Source of the DNA: Nectonema munidae
Lineage: Eukaryota; Nematomorpha; Nectonematoida; Nectonematidae
Reading direction: 5' to 3'
Length of the DNA stretch: 64,000 nt
Assembly (NCBI GenBank): GCA_030549495.1
Contig: JAUIRK010000991.1
Location: forward strand, 310,001 to 374,000
A program made the position numbers and the translations under genes. A model generated the notes under the pieces. The model had not been told where the DNA came from, made no database searches, and worked only from the letters and a program-made list of their open reading frames with translations. Of the stretch, positions 1 through 9,145 are shown in pieces. Each line of letters opens with the position of its first letter. Position 1 is the first letter of the stretch.

Positions 1-29
1 AATACTTAACCCTCGCAGTACGGCAGTAA

Positions 30-182
30 CATAATACGTTGAAAAAATTGAAAAATATTTATTCTTTATCGTTGGCTGCCGTTACTTTTAGAATAGAAAG
101 ATAAACTTAGTCTCTCTAATCATTTTTATCAAATCATACATATAGGAAAATAAATATTTTTTGATTTTTTCAACGTATTATG
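30..182. repeat. Imperfect inverted repeat (hairpin, MITE-like)
   Basis: Two 31-base arms, 30-60 and 152-182, are reverse complements with about two mismatches; both contain the core ACGTTGAAAAAAT or its complement. The spacer is about 90 bases and codes for nothing recognisable. The structure fits a small foldback or MITE-type element, but I could not find a convincing target-site duplication outside the arms, so the family is not assigned. Confidence 0.55.
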
Positions 183-800
183 TGTATTATTAATTAGGTA
201 TATTTTATGAATATGCAAAAAATTGAAATATAATATGTAATTATTCATTTTACACGCTATAATATAGTGAAAAATGGCAAAATTGCCCATATTGTTCCAA
301 GGCTCATAAAAAAGATTTAGAAATTTTTTCAAAAACGAAACGAAATGCAAAATGCGGGTAAAAGCATGCTCTTTAAGATAGGCATGTTTTTAAATGTTTT
401 TAAAAATTCTCGCATAAAGTTCTTTTTCAAAATTAAAATTTGTAAATTTTAACACAATTTTTTTTAAAAATACATAGTTAAAATCATAAATATATATCAA
501 AAATTTTGAAAATTTTAAGATAAAATGTAATCGATTTTGAATAAGTAAATGAAAAATTAGAAAATAATAATTTTATTTTAATTAAAAAAAATCGCGTTAA
601 AAATGTCAACTTTTTTTGGACAAAATTTTTTTTTTTAAAAAAATTGAATGAAATTTTTCCAATTTTTTTTCAGAAAATATTTTATTTATAAGTGTACTTT
701 AATCCAATGGAAAAATTAAAAAAATTATTTTAACTTTTAACGGAACAAAAATTTTGGGTGAAATTTTTAGTTCAAGTACGGGTCTATGAAATTAATAAAT
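183..800. other. AT-rich intergenic DNA, no gene seen
   Basis: This stretch is dominated by A and T homopolymer runs, especially 420-760. No coding region, RNA gene or clear repeat boundary is visible. A short minus-strand open frame at 129-350 is low-complexity and is not supported as a gene. Confidence 0.6.
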
Positions 801-813
801 AAATCAGAAGTAA

Positions 814-1025
814 ATGGTTTGAAATTCCTCTCTTGGATATAAATGATGATTTACAGCTAGTTTATGCTTATGGTATTGAGCGTATATCTTCATGTGTTTG
901 AGACTTAAGAACAGAAGAATAAGCTAAGACTTTTGATTCCAAAAGGTACATTAAGTTTTCCGAAAGGCGACGTAGAACTTTTATTAGGAGTACATCTTGC
1001 ACATCTTCACCCCCATCCACAAAGT
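814..1025 (+). pseudogene. Possible LTR-retroelement (BEL/Pao-like) pol scrap, broken
   Basis: Short plus-strand stretches read like the region around the aspartic protease in pol polyproteins of BEL/Pao-type retroelements. One resembles the conserved 'x-LLLG-x-x-x-x-HLHP' type of signature. The piece is only about 200 bp, is clearly broken by several changes, and has no LTRs or neighbouring domains nearby. It is an old fossil if the assignment is right. The family call is tentative because it rests on a weak match by eye. Confidence 0.3.
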
Positions 1026-1404
1026 ATTTTTTTATAAGGATTAAATTACTTTTTTCCTCTCTCAAAGCATTCTGATTAAAGAATCTTCTAGATGATCTTA
1101 GATTTTTTTTATCAGTATCGTGTATTTTATTATCAGGCCTGAATATTTGTCAACCAATCTCAGTTCAAAAGTTTTTTTCTGATGAATCATCGTGATGTTC
1201 ATTGTCCAATTACAAAAAGTTGTCCACATTCTTCATCTAAAAAATTCTCTCATTGAAGCAAAAAGAAAAAGATAGACAAATTCAATTTAAATTAAAAATA
1301 TCTTGATAGTGACTAAATTCTCACATTGTGGCATCTGTGCCATTTTTGATAAATCTGACTTATTCTAAATTTTCAGATTTCCTACCCATCTTAGTTAAAT
1401 GATA
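1026..1404. other. AT-rich intergenic DNA, no gene seen
   Basis: No open frame, RNA or repeat boundary can be supported here. It ends at the target-site duplication of the hAT-like element that follows. Confidence 0.5.
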
Positions 1405-1412
1405 ATTGTAAT
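1405..1412. repeat. Target-site duplication, left copy (ATTGTAAT)
   Basis: It is identical to 2855-2862 and directly abuts the left inverted repeat of the hAT-like element. Removing the element and one copy gives a continuous empty site, ...GATAATTGTAATCCTAG.... Confidence 0.85.
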
Positions 1413-1662
1413 CAGAGGCGCACATCCTCAAAATTATTGGGGGCGAAAATTTTTTCTTGCAATTTTCAAAATTAGTGGTTTGGAAATACCACGGGAGACC
1501 AAATATTCAAGCAATCCTTTAAAATAGAGTGTATTAGCGCATACCTAAAGTCCTAAATTTATAAGACTACTTTATATTTTTTTTACAAAATTGGTGAATT
1601 TAAATACTATACTTCCAGCGAAAATATTTTAATTAAATTTTCATATCAAATATAGTGCGCAG

Positions 1663-1757
1663 AAAAAATGCCCCCAATTAAAAAGTAGGAAAAAATGCCC
1701 CCAGTAAAAATGCCCCAGAAAAAATGCCCCAATTTAAAATTAGGAAAAAATGCCCCA
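1663..1757. repeat. Mini-repeat cluster, AAAAATGCCCC units
   Basis: Five loosely spaced copies of AAAAATGCCCC or AAAAATGCCCCC lie within 95 bases, separated by AT-rich spacers such as AATTAAAAAGTAGG. They sit inside the hAT-like element and probably arose by local slippage or duplication. No function is evident. Confidence 0.7.
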
Positions 1758-2552
1758 ACACAAAAAAATTCAAAAAATTATTAATTAAAATTTTTAAAAC
1801 AGATATGTTAAATAAAGATTTTTTTGTAAAAAAAAAAGTTAACATTTTTTAAACATTTAAAATTTAATTAAAGTAAACTAAAAAACTCAGCATACGACAA
1901 TTTTTTAAATACAAAAAAAATTTTTATAAAACAGCAAATATTTTTTCTGTGTATCAGAACACTTTCTAAATATAATTTGTATTTTAACTGAATTTAAGAA
2001 CACATTCCCACAAATCTACACCTTTGCTATTGTTTTCAAGAACTATAAAGAAAAAAACCTTATAGATTAAGAAATCTAGCCTTTCAAAACGGACCAAATA
2101 AAAATATTTATATAATTAAAAAAAATCTTGAAAATCAAAATAGAGAAAACAAATAACTGAAGGTTGGATAGTTTTATATGAGCGAATGTAGTCTAAAGGC
2201 AAAGAGTCTACTAGACACCCTGCAATGTTTATATGAAAAAATGTGATTGAATCAGGGGCAAGGGTATAAAACGAAGTTATAATTGTGCAAACAAAAATAA
2301 AAAATTAAGATCGCATTATTTCATTTTACTCAGCATCATTCAAAAATAGTTTAATAGCTAAATTGATACAAGCTACAAAAATCTACAAAAAGTAAAATAA
2401 CTGTTAACATTTTGCAATGATTTGCCTTTTATAAGAACTTTTAAGGAAAAAAAGTCTATCAAAAAAAGTTATATAGCTTCAACAAAAACTAAAAAATTTT
2501 AGAGCATAACTTAAGTTTTTTGAAAACTAATTTGACGTATCCCCTAAAGCAT

Positions 2553-2700
2553 ACTCTATGGGTGGCATGGCAGGTTGGCTGAAATGATGGACATAGCACG
2601 GAATTCTCTGGATTCGATTCCTCATCGATACGAATTTGTTCATAGTTTGAAATAAGCGATACATCAGTGCCTGGTCAATGAAAATACATTCGATGCACCT
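2553..2700 (+). repeat. tRNA-like SINE segment (weak)
   Basis: GATTCGATTCC at 2611-2621 matches the RNA polymerase III B box (GRTTCRANYCC). About 35 bases upstream, TGGCTGAAATGATGG (2576-2590) resembles an A box. The segment lies inside the hAT-like element, so it is either a nested SINE or a captured tRNA-related sequence. No complete cloverleaf can be drawn, so a functional tRNA is unlikely. Outer limits are uncertain. Confidence 0.45.
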
Positions 2701-2854
2701 TGCCTTTTACTCAAAATTGAAAAATTTGCTACATAATTAACATAAGAGAGAAAGGAAACAAAATAAACTAATAAAGCAATTTTCACTATTTTAAAATGGA
2801 ACCTAAATGGAATTTTAAAAAGTCGCTCCCTCGCCCTCGGGATGTGCGCGCCTG

Positions 2855-2862
2855 ATTGTAAT
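2855..2862. repeat. Target-site duplication, right copy (ATTGTAAT)
   Basis: It is identical to 1405-1412 and directly follows the right terminal inverted repeat ending ...GCGCGCCTG. Confidence 0.85.
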
Positions 2863-3893
2863 CCTAGATGATAAGCTAAAGATTTAAATATTTTTCATTT
2901 GTAAAAGAGGAACTTCTTTTTCACAGTAAAAATCTATTTTGAAGCACCTAATATTTTATCATTAAACCACTTTATAGTTCATTAGAACATGGTAGATCTT
3001 CCATTTAGTCAAGATACATATTTTTTTTAATTATTTCTTTTGATGTTCTCTTTTCAATTAGTTTTCAACTTGCTTCCTTCTATCATACTAATCTTCAAAA
3101 GATTTTATAATAGGTTTTGTTTTTTTAAATAAATATTTCATAATCAAGATGATTAAAGAAAGTGATAAAGCCAAAATATAAAAAAAGTATATTTTTACAA
3201 AAAAAAATATGAACAAGCCATTGTCTTTAAAGTTCCCAAATACTGGAATACTTTGATTCGATTAATAGAGGAAAATATTGAGGATTCATATTCGAAACTT
3301 TTGCTTAAGATCAAAAATTACTTGCTTAGTCATTACGTAATCTTTTGTCCAACTTGCTATATCTGTAAATAATGTATAACTATCGATTTTTTTTCTGTAT
3401 AAAACTGAGTCCATATATAGATGTATTTATATGAAGATTTATATATATATATCAGCCCTACTTTTATGTTAATTTCAATTATATAACATATACTTATTAA
3501 ACACATTTTACCAAACACACTATTTAATTTATCCAAATTATTGTAATATTACAAATTAATATCTACCTATTTGTCTATATATATAATATATTATATATAT
3601 TTTTATGTTCATATTTACATAATTTTTCTTCGATCTACATTTCATATCAACCATCATACCAACACAATTTGTAACTTATTTAACTTCATGTTTCCTATAT
3701 TTATTTTGAGCAATACTGAGAGCGACTTTAATTAGTCTTGAGTATGCTCATGGATTTTTCTCTTACTGTTTTATTTCTTCAAATATCCTTTTTATGTACA
3801 ATAAATCTTTCTTCCTTTACCTAATATGTAACGATTTTTAAATTTTTTTACAGAACTGATTTTTAAGCATACATTGCCACTTTGAGATATTTT
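2863..3893. other. AT-rich intergenic DNA with TA microsatellite-like tracts
   Basis: No gene is visible. Alternating TA stretches occur around 3439-3453 and 3575-3605. The region ends at the TTAA that marks the left end of the piggyBac-like element. Confidence 0.6.
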
Positions 3894-3897
3894 TTAA

Positions 3898-5225
3898 CCG
3901 TATTAGTCAAAATCCAGTACAGAAATAAAATAAACATAGTTGATTTGGCATAAAACACATATTTTATTTTTTTGAAAATATTTTCGGAGACAGTATCTAA
4001 AAGTAAACCGCAAATCTGATTAAAGCTTTTAGATATTCCATAAATGCCAAAGTTAACAGAAATAAAAACAGTATCTTCCATTTGGCATAAAAACAGATAT
4101 TTATTTAAATTTCAAAAATATTTCTGTAGACATTATACGTAAATCGAACATTTGATTGACACTTTCATAAAAACATATATTTCATGTAAAATTAGAGAGA
4201 ATATTTTGGGATATAGTTTTCAGACATAAACCGTAAATTTGATTGACACTAGCAGTAAAACCTCTAAATTCGAAAACTTCCTCCAGAAATGAAACCATTA
4301 TGATCTATTTGCTATAAAAACATATATTTAATGTAAAATTTGAATCAATACTTTTGGAAACAAATTTTAGAACTAAACGCAAATTTGATTGATACTTAGA
4401 TATTTTCAAATCCAAACTGTTAAAATTGAGTTCATAAATGAAACTAGCATGGATGATTTGTTATAAAAATATATATTTCATAAAAAATTTGAGATATATT
4501 TGAAAACAGTTTTTAAACCCGCATATTTTATTGACGCTTGCAGATATTTTAAAATGCAAAAACTGAGCCCAGAAATTTAACTAACATAAACGATTTGGTA
4601 TAAAAACATATATCTCATTGTAAAATTAGAATGGATGACTTTGGAGACAATTTTTAGAAGTAAACCGCAAATTTGATTAACACATAGGTATTTTCAAATC
4701 CTAAATGTTTTTAAAATGAGCCCAGAAATGAAACCAGCATGGCCGATTTAGTATAGCACATATATTTTATGTAAAATTTGAAGAAATGTTTTTGGAGACA
4801 ATTTTTAGAAGTAAACCGCAAATTTGATCAATTATAGGTATTTTCACATCCTAAATGAAAAAATGACTCCAGAAATGAAACCAGCATGGCCTATTTAGTA
4901 TAAAAACATATATTTTATGTAAAATTTTAGATAATATTTGTAAGATAGTTTTTACCTGAGTCTAGAAATAAAACCAGTGTGGTCGATTTGGAAAACATAT
5001 GTGTAAAATTTGAAGAAATGTTTTGTACACAATTATTAGAAGTAAACCGAAAATTTGATTAACACTTATACGTATTTTCAAACCCTAAATGTAAAAAATG
5101 AGCTCAGAAATAAAACCAGCATTGCCGATTTAGTATAAAAACATATATTATATAAAATTTGAAGGAATATTTTATAAGATATATTTCTCAAATCAAAATT
5201 TTGATTGACATTTTCTAAAAAGTAG
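3898..5225 (-). repeat. Ancient tandem array, about 10 diverged units of ~145 bp
   Basis: A recurring landmark, AAAACATATATTT or a variant, appears near 3953, 4089, 4169, 4316, 4466, 4603, 4757, 4903, 4993 and 5138, mostly 137-154 bases apart. Each unit also contains AGTAAACCGCAAATTTGAT, TATTTTCAAATCC and CAGAAATGAAACCAGCATGG in order. These are the reverse complement of blocks in the 144-bp satellite that starts at 13069. Units differ by many substitutions and small indels, and one (around 4993) is shortened to about 90 bp. The divergence indicates an array that stopped homogenising long ago. Confidence 0.85.
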
Positions 5226-5423
5226 CCATGATTATTGAAAAAATTAAATATATAAAGTGTTATGCGTTCAAAACTGTATATAATTATAAATTTTGAAGAG
5301 AGTAACTAATATAGACAATAATTTATAAGTTTAGCTATTTGACATGAAAGGAAGACATAAAAATTCAAGTACCATGAAAATGAAAAGATGTAGCTAACGA
5401 AAGAGTAGCAGCACTAATAGGGT
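5226..5423 (-). repeat. Unique leader of the repeat-bearing element, old copy
   Basis: Its reverse complement aligns in order with 12324-12729. Shared blocks include AGCTACATCTTTT against AGCTGCATCTTTT, TTTTGAACGCATAA against TTTTGAACACATAA, and the AAATGTCAATCAAAATTTTG stretch at the junction with the repeats. The old copy lacks the G/C-tract hairpin and some of the middle found in the newer copy, so the two have diverged by indels as well as substitutions. Confidence 0.75.
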
Positions 5424-5427
5424 TAAA

Positions 5428-5707
5428 AGGTTTCTGTAAGATATATAAAATAAAATAAACAAAATAAAATAGATTTAACTGAAGCTTTAAAAATTCTATG
5501 GCTATTGAGATTAAGGTTAGGATGGAAAGAATTGACGAGGAAGAGCGTTATTATCAGGATTGAGCATAGTGATTTTTGAACAATTTGCGAAATATGCAAT
5601 AAATGATTAGTTTTAAAAATTCCGAGAAGTCTCGAGACTTTTGTGTCTACAGAAGATATGTGTTTAGTTTAGACCAAGATAAATTTATCAGTAAAAGTCA
5701 GACCTAA
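5428..5707. other. No gene seen between piggyBac-like element and LINE scrap
   Basis: AT-rich sequence with a short AAATAAAATA-type run around 5445-5470. It may include decayed 3' sequence of the minus-strand LINE that follows, but nothing is recognisable. Confidence 0.4.
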
Positions 5708-6000
5708 TTAATTTAAATGATTCACTCTACGTATAATCGAAAGCCACTGATATGTCAAAATTGCTCTCAATTTTTGTTTTAGAAAAAACCATGTAACAAC
5801 ATTTGTTGAGTTTGGAATAGAATCTAAACAAGAATTTGTCCTGCTAGAAACATCCTCAAAATTAAAATAAAGAGCTGCATCATCAGCATATAAGATGAGA
5901 GAAGCCCGTTTGTCTGAGTATGCTAGAGTAAATATCATTTATAAAAATTAGAAACAAATGTGGACGCCGAATGTATTCTGAACGGAGGCAAGGCTTTTTA
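5708..6000 (-). pseudogene. LINE (non-LTR retrotransposon) reverse transcriptase fragment
   Basis: On the minus strand one frame gives HLFLIFINDIYSS (about 5925-5965), matching the 'GP-LFLIFINDI' block of LINE reverse transcriptases. A second frame gives LILYADDAALYF (about 5850-5890), containing the catalytic YADD motif, followed by a WFFLKQKLR block like the 'WF-x-N-x-L-x-L' segment that usually follows. The two pieces lie in different frames with overlapping ends, so there is at least one frameshift between the FINDI block and YADD. The upstream QGS-LGP motif is degraded. No ORF1, endonuclease or poly(A) end is visible. The pattern fits a Jockey/I/CR1-type LINE; the exact clade cannot be told from this. 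Confidence 0.75.
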
Positions 6001-6159
6001 TAATAATCAAAGTTAGAAGAATTTTCAGAGAAAGTAGCATAATAGGTCTCATAAATTTTCTTATTCTTTTTCAAATTCTCGCTCTTTCTGTTTATTCGGT
6101 GTCCCAAAATAAAACTTTCAAGGCGTAGTTGTGCAAAAATGCCCAAAACAAGTGTCAAT

Positions 6160-6720
6160 TTAAGAACGGAAATGTCTTATTTTGAGGCATCAATACATAA
6201 GTTTTCTTTTTATTTTCAGGTATTTAAAAAAATTAAAGTTAAAATAAAATTATTTTAGTTAATCAATCAAATAAATCAATTAATATTCCATAATGGAGGA
6301 GTAGAAATTTGTATTGTTCTTTTAAAATAATTAATTTTCCATTTTGTCAGATCAATTTTTAAAGGATTTATCAATCAATTTTTTACTCGTACTCATATGA
6401 ATCCAATTTGAATATAAATAAGTTTTTTCAAATTCCAATACTTTTTAATTAAATAGTTTGATAGATGATTTTTATCGTATTTTGGTCTTTTTTGTATGTT
6501 TAAGGGTTTTTAGTGTGTGCTCTTTTAAAATAATAGCTAAATAATTGCGCCCTTATATGCTTGTTTTCATTTGAATACATTTTTGGTTTAGAGTTTAAAA
6601 TTATTGTGCACATAAAAAGTTAGAAATGAATTAGATGCAAAGTATATGGCGCAGTTAACCATAAAATGTTTCAAAATTAGATTTTAGATATAGTTGGGAG
6701 GGTGAAGAAATACGAGCAGA
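6160..6720. other. AT-rich DNA upstream of the calmodulin-like gene
   Basis: No coding frame or clear repeat is visible. It could hold distal regulatory sequence for the gene at 6986, but no specific element can be supported. Confidence 0.45.
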
Positions 6721-6912
6721 TTAGAATATTAAATTTGGAGAAATATCACAATTTTCTCGGCCTCCATATAAATACATCCACAATGGCAATGGGAAAAGCT
6801 TCGCATGGGTAGGTTGTATACTGATATTTGAATTGTAATTATGTAAATAGCTTAAAACTAAAATAATATTCAAGGTCATGTAATGAGTATAAGCAAACGT
6901 GTGTGAACTGCG

Positions 6913-6926
6913 TATAAATACACGTG
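6913..6926 (+). promoter_or_regulatory. TATA box and adjacent CACGTG E-box
   Basis: TATAAATA at 6913-6920 is a good TATA box, 66 bases upstream of the start codon counted from its last base. It is followed at once by the palindromic E-box CACGTG (6921-6926). An initiator-like TCAATT at 6951-6956 lies about 38 bases downstream of the TATA start, slightly far for a classical initiator, so transcription may begin nearer 6943. A second TATAAATA at 6767-6774 is too distant to be the core promoter of this start. Confidence 0.6.
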
Positions 6927-6985
6927 AAAAATGGGAAGAATGCTTTTGGCTCAATTTTCTTTAAAATCAATTTCAATTTTCAAAG

Positions 6986-7444
6986 ATGGATTCTTACGAA
7001 ATACCATCAAGGAATGGCGCTGAAATTCGCGAAGCATTTGATCTGTTTGACAAGGACCGTGATGGGGAAATATCGGCAGATGAATTGATATCGGTGCTAT
7101 CTCGTTTGGGCCCAGCCCCATCTAAAGCACAAGCCAAGCTTATGCTCAACAACATAACGCAAGGCACAAGCGACAAAATCAATTTCGAGCAATTCCAAAT
7201 GTGGATCTGCCAAAAGGTGGCTTCAACGAGCAAAGAGGACAAAATGAAGGGCGCTTTTCGCGTGTTTGATCGAGATGGCAACGGCTTCATTGACAAAGAT
7301 GAACTCTCCCAAGTGATGGCCGTGGTGGGAAAGGAAATTTCGGAACAAGACTTGGAAGGCATGATTCGCGTAGCTGACAAAAACAATGATGGTCGAGTGG
7401 ATTACAACGAATTTGTGAAGATGATGTCCCACTCCGGGATGTAA
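6986..7444 (+). CDS. Calmodulin-like EF-hand calcium-binding protein, intronless
   Basis: A 152-residue protein with the four-EF-hand layout of the calmodulin/troponin C family, close to calmodulin's usual 149. Loop 1 (D22-K-D-R-D-G-E-I-S-A-D-E33), loop 3 (D95 to E106, with D97, N99, G100, I102) and loop 4 (D131 to E142, with N133, D135, G136, V138) have all expected calcium ligands. Loop 2 (about T58-Q69) lacks the acidic residues at positions 1, 3 and 12 and probably does not bind calcium. The central linker (about residues 77-87) is charged, as in calmodulin. Such proteins are cytosolic calcium sensors that bind target peptides; this one's targets are unknown. The start has a good context (A at -3, G at +4) and lies downstream of a TATA box. 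The CDS is far more GC-rich than its surroundings and has no intron. It is divergent from true calmodulin, so it is best called calmodulin-like; it could be a tissue-specific paralogue. Confidence 0.9.
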   Translation: MDSYEIPSRNGAEIREAFDLFDKDRDGEISADELISVLSRLGPAPSKAQAKLMLNNITQGTSDKINFEQFQMWICQKVASTSKEDKMKGAFRVFDRDGNGFIDKDELSQVMAVVGKEISEQDLEGMIRVADKNNDGRVDYNEFVKMMSHSGM

Positions 7445-7850
7445 ATGCGTTGCTCTCTAAAGATTAGTACGTGTATTCACTTGCTTCACTCTTAAATGAT
7501 TCTATCTTATTGTGGTGATCAAGTGCTCTTTACTTTTACCTTCGCTGTAAACGCTCATTTTTCCCTTATTTTGCTTATTTATCAACCAGTAGATACATTT
7601 TCCAATTCCACATTTTACTGATGTTATTCTATAAATCACATTTCTCTGTGCTCTATTCTAAGTATAGTTAGTAATTTTCAATGTTTAATCATCCCTATAA
7701 AATAATACCCCCCTTTCTCTTGTTATTGTTATGTATGAACATACCATATCTTATTTTTGAGGATTTTTAGTCTTTTTAACAAAGATGTATTATATAGGGA
7801 GGTTTCTACTTGACTGAACAAGCCTCCATCTCCCGCCCTTTGGATCTTTT

Positions 7851-7909
7851 ATTAAAAAAGTATATATTGATTCTTTCTTTATGCGAAGTTTCAAAAATCA
7901 AATAATAAA
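7851..7909 (+). terminator. Candidate poly(A) signals of the calmodulin-like gene
   Basis: ATTAAA at 7851-7856 and the canonical AATAAA at 7904-7909 lie 407 and 460 bases after the stop codon on the same strand. Another AATAAA occurs at 8103-8108. Either of the first two would give a 3' UTR of roughly 430-490 bases. In DNA this AT-rich such hexamers also arise by chance, so the actual site is not fixed. Confidence 0.4.
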
Positions 7910-8428
7910 ATGGGATAACAAAGATATGTCAAGCATATGAGAAGTTGGCTCCCTTTTCAGTCAGCAGACTTATTTCACTCTTTATACTTAAAAAGTTAGA
8001 AAACTCTACTTCTTTTTTTAGTTGTATTTCTTTGGATATTATTCGATAATTATGTGTATAAAAAGGAATGATTGTTATCAAAAAAACTATTCTTGATAAT
8101 CAAATAAAAGTATCGTGGGGTGTTTTTTTTATTCAGATGGCACAATTATGTCTTTTGTCCAACTATGGAGAATAAGTGTTTTTAGCAAAATTATTTTTAA
8201 ATTAAAAGTTTTTAATCAAAATTATTTTTTTATCATTTGATTTCGTAAAAAACGAAAGTAATATATAAAAAGCTATGATATCTGTTGGGCCCAAAATTTT
8301 TAGGGGGACAAACCATGAGATGAGAGGCGTTTCTGCTTTTTGACAGCCTCAATACCTGTTCACAATGCGTTACGAATCAGCGCGGTCTTGATAACATTCA
8401 GACCAGGACTGAATCAGACCGTCTATAG
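7910..8428. other. Intergenic DNA, small inverted and direct repeats only
   Basis: No gene is visible. A small hairpin is formed by GATTGTTATCAA and TTGATAATC around 8069-8101. Short direct repeats of CAAAATTATTTTT occur around 8186-8228. Around 8283-8330 a GC-richer stretch (GTTGGGCCCAAAATTTTTAG) looks transposon-derived but cannot be assigned. Confidence 0.4.
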
Positions 8429-8446
8429 CAGTTGTTCTCAAAGTGG
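8429..8446 (+). repeat. Orphan hAT-type terminal inverted repeat
   Basis: CAGTTGTTCTCAAAGTGG closely resembles the widespread hAT end consensus CAGTGGTTCTCAAAGTGG, and the following bases contain the usual GGGC-rich stretch (AGAGGGCC, AAGGGGCAC). I did not find a matching inverted end downstream, so this is probably one end of a truncated element. Confidence 0.5.
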
Positions 8447-8679
8447 ATGGTAGTGCTCTGAAGAGGGCCTTTTGAAATACCTAAGGGGCACTGTGAAAAC
8501 TTAAGGATACCAAGTAATAGATATTAAATTTTTTCTTGATTGAAACAAAAAAATATTTTGTATAATTTATATGATGGTTCTATTCTCTAAAATAATTTAT
8601 ATAAGTAGTTATAAATTTTGAATATCAAAAAAAGTTTAAATTCTCTTCCCACTAAAATATTTTAATTATTTCCCAAAAC

Positions 8680-8872
8680 TGCCTCAATGGTTGTTAGGGT
8701 GTACCTCTCAGCTTAACAGTTGAAGGTCAGGGGTTCGATCCCCAAGGCTCCCAACTCTAAAAACAAATTCACAAAAACTGTGATTAACTATCTTAAGCAT
8801 AATGCGAGCATATAGCCTTACGGCTGAAAGTGCTTTGATATCTCCAACCAACCAACCAATCCCACAGATGGT
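8680..8872 (+). repeat. tRNA-derived SINE with CCAA-type tail
   Basis: TGCCTCAATGG (8680-8690) fits a polymerase III A box and GGTTCGATCCC (8732-8742) is a perfect B box, 42 bases downstream, the spacing of tRNA-derived SINE heads. A paired T-arm (AGGGG...CCCCA-type) surrounds the B box. A body of about 110 bases follows, ending in a simple tail of repeated CCAA (about 8857-8870). The head does not fold as a complete tRNA, so this is a retroposon and not a tRNA gene. The TTGGTTGG at 10783-10790 may be a fragment of a related tail in the opposite orientation. Confidence 0.65.
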
Positions 8873-9137
8873 ATGGTAGAAAATCGATAGTGCTTTAAAT
8901 AAATTTTAAGTAATTAAAGAAAACGTTTTGATAATGCTAGAATATGGTATCAGAATTAATTTAAATAATATCAAAACGAACATTTAAATTTGAAAGATAC
9001 AAAATACTAAATTTAAGGGCCACATTCAAGTATATTTTAATAATAATTTTTTATATGAGAATCTGAAACCAACCATATAGAGCTTTTCCTTGATTTCTCT
9101 TATAAATTAAATTTCAACAAGTAAGTAAAATTTTTAT
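8873..9137. other. AT-rich spacer, nothing recognised
   Basis: No gene, RNA or repeat boundary is seen between the SINE tail and the next hAT element. Confidence 0.4.
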
Positions 9138-9145
9138 ATGCTGCC
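9138..9145. repeat. hAT target-site duplication, left (ATGCTGCC)
   Basis: Identical to 9993-10000. Base 9145 is shared between the duplication and the first C of the terminal repeat. Confidence 0.8.

Larger units (their letters stand above)
1413..2854. mobile_element. Non-autonomous hAT-like DNA transposon with TIRs and 8-bp TSD
   Basis: The left end reads CAGAGGCGCACATCC and the right end is its inverted match, CAGGCGCGCACATCC on the minus strand (13 of 15 identical). Both ends are flanked by the same 8 bases, ATTGTAAT, at 1405-1412 and 2855-2862. An 8-bp duplication with ends starting CAG is the hallmark of the hAT superfamily. The 1,442-bp interior has no transposase-like frame, so the copy must have been moved in trans. 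The interior holds a cluster of GC-rich mini-repeats (1663-1757) and a tRNA-like segment (about 2560-2622). The perfect target duplication suggests a moderately recent insertion, although the inverted ends have begun to diverge. Confidence 0.85.
3894..5427 (-). mobile_element. Decayed piggyBac-like element filled with ~145-bp tandem repeats
   Basis: Both outer ends carry TTAA (3894-3897 and 5424-5427), the target duplicated by piggyBac-superfamily transposons. Just inside, the left end reads CCGTATTAGTC and the right end, on the minus strand, reads CCCTATTAGTG: 9 of 11 matched as inverted repeats, a CC-starting end typical of the superfamily. The interior has no transposase. It consists of about ten diverged tandem units (3898 to about 5225) plus a unique leader of about 200 bp (5226-5423). 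Strand is given as minus because the units and leader are the reverse complement of those at 12324 onward. Assignment rests on TTAA and short inverted ends, without transposase evidence. Confidence 0.72.

Noticed and set aside
868-1065. 65-residue minus-strand open frame
   Set aside because: The retroelement-like similarity in this stretch is on the plus strand; this frame is its shadow.
3863-4081. 72-residue minus-strand open frame
   Set aside because: It lies within diverged tandem units of the piggyBac-like element and is not conserved from unit to unit.
6721-6954. Minus-strand open frame upstream of the calmodulin-like gene
   Set aside because: It overlaps the TATA promoter, has no recognisable domain, and looks like chance.
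6994-7432. Two minus-strand open frames (6994-7386 and 7223-7432) opposite the calmodulin-like gene
   Set aside because: They are antisense shadows of a high-confidence EF-hand CDS and resemble no protein family.
8680-8760. Functional tRNA gene
   Set aside because: A and B boxes are present, but acceptor and anticodon stems do not pair properly, and a SINE body and tail follow.
8429-9137. Complete hAT element starting at CAGTTGTTCTCAAAGTGG
   Set aside because: No inverted partner end or target-site duplication was found downstream; only the one end is reported.
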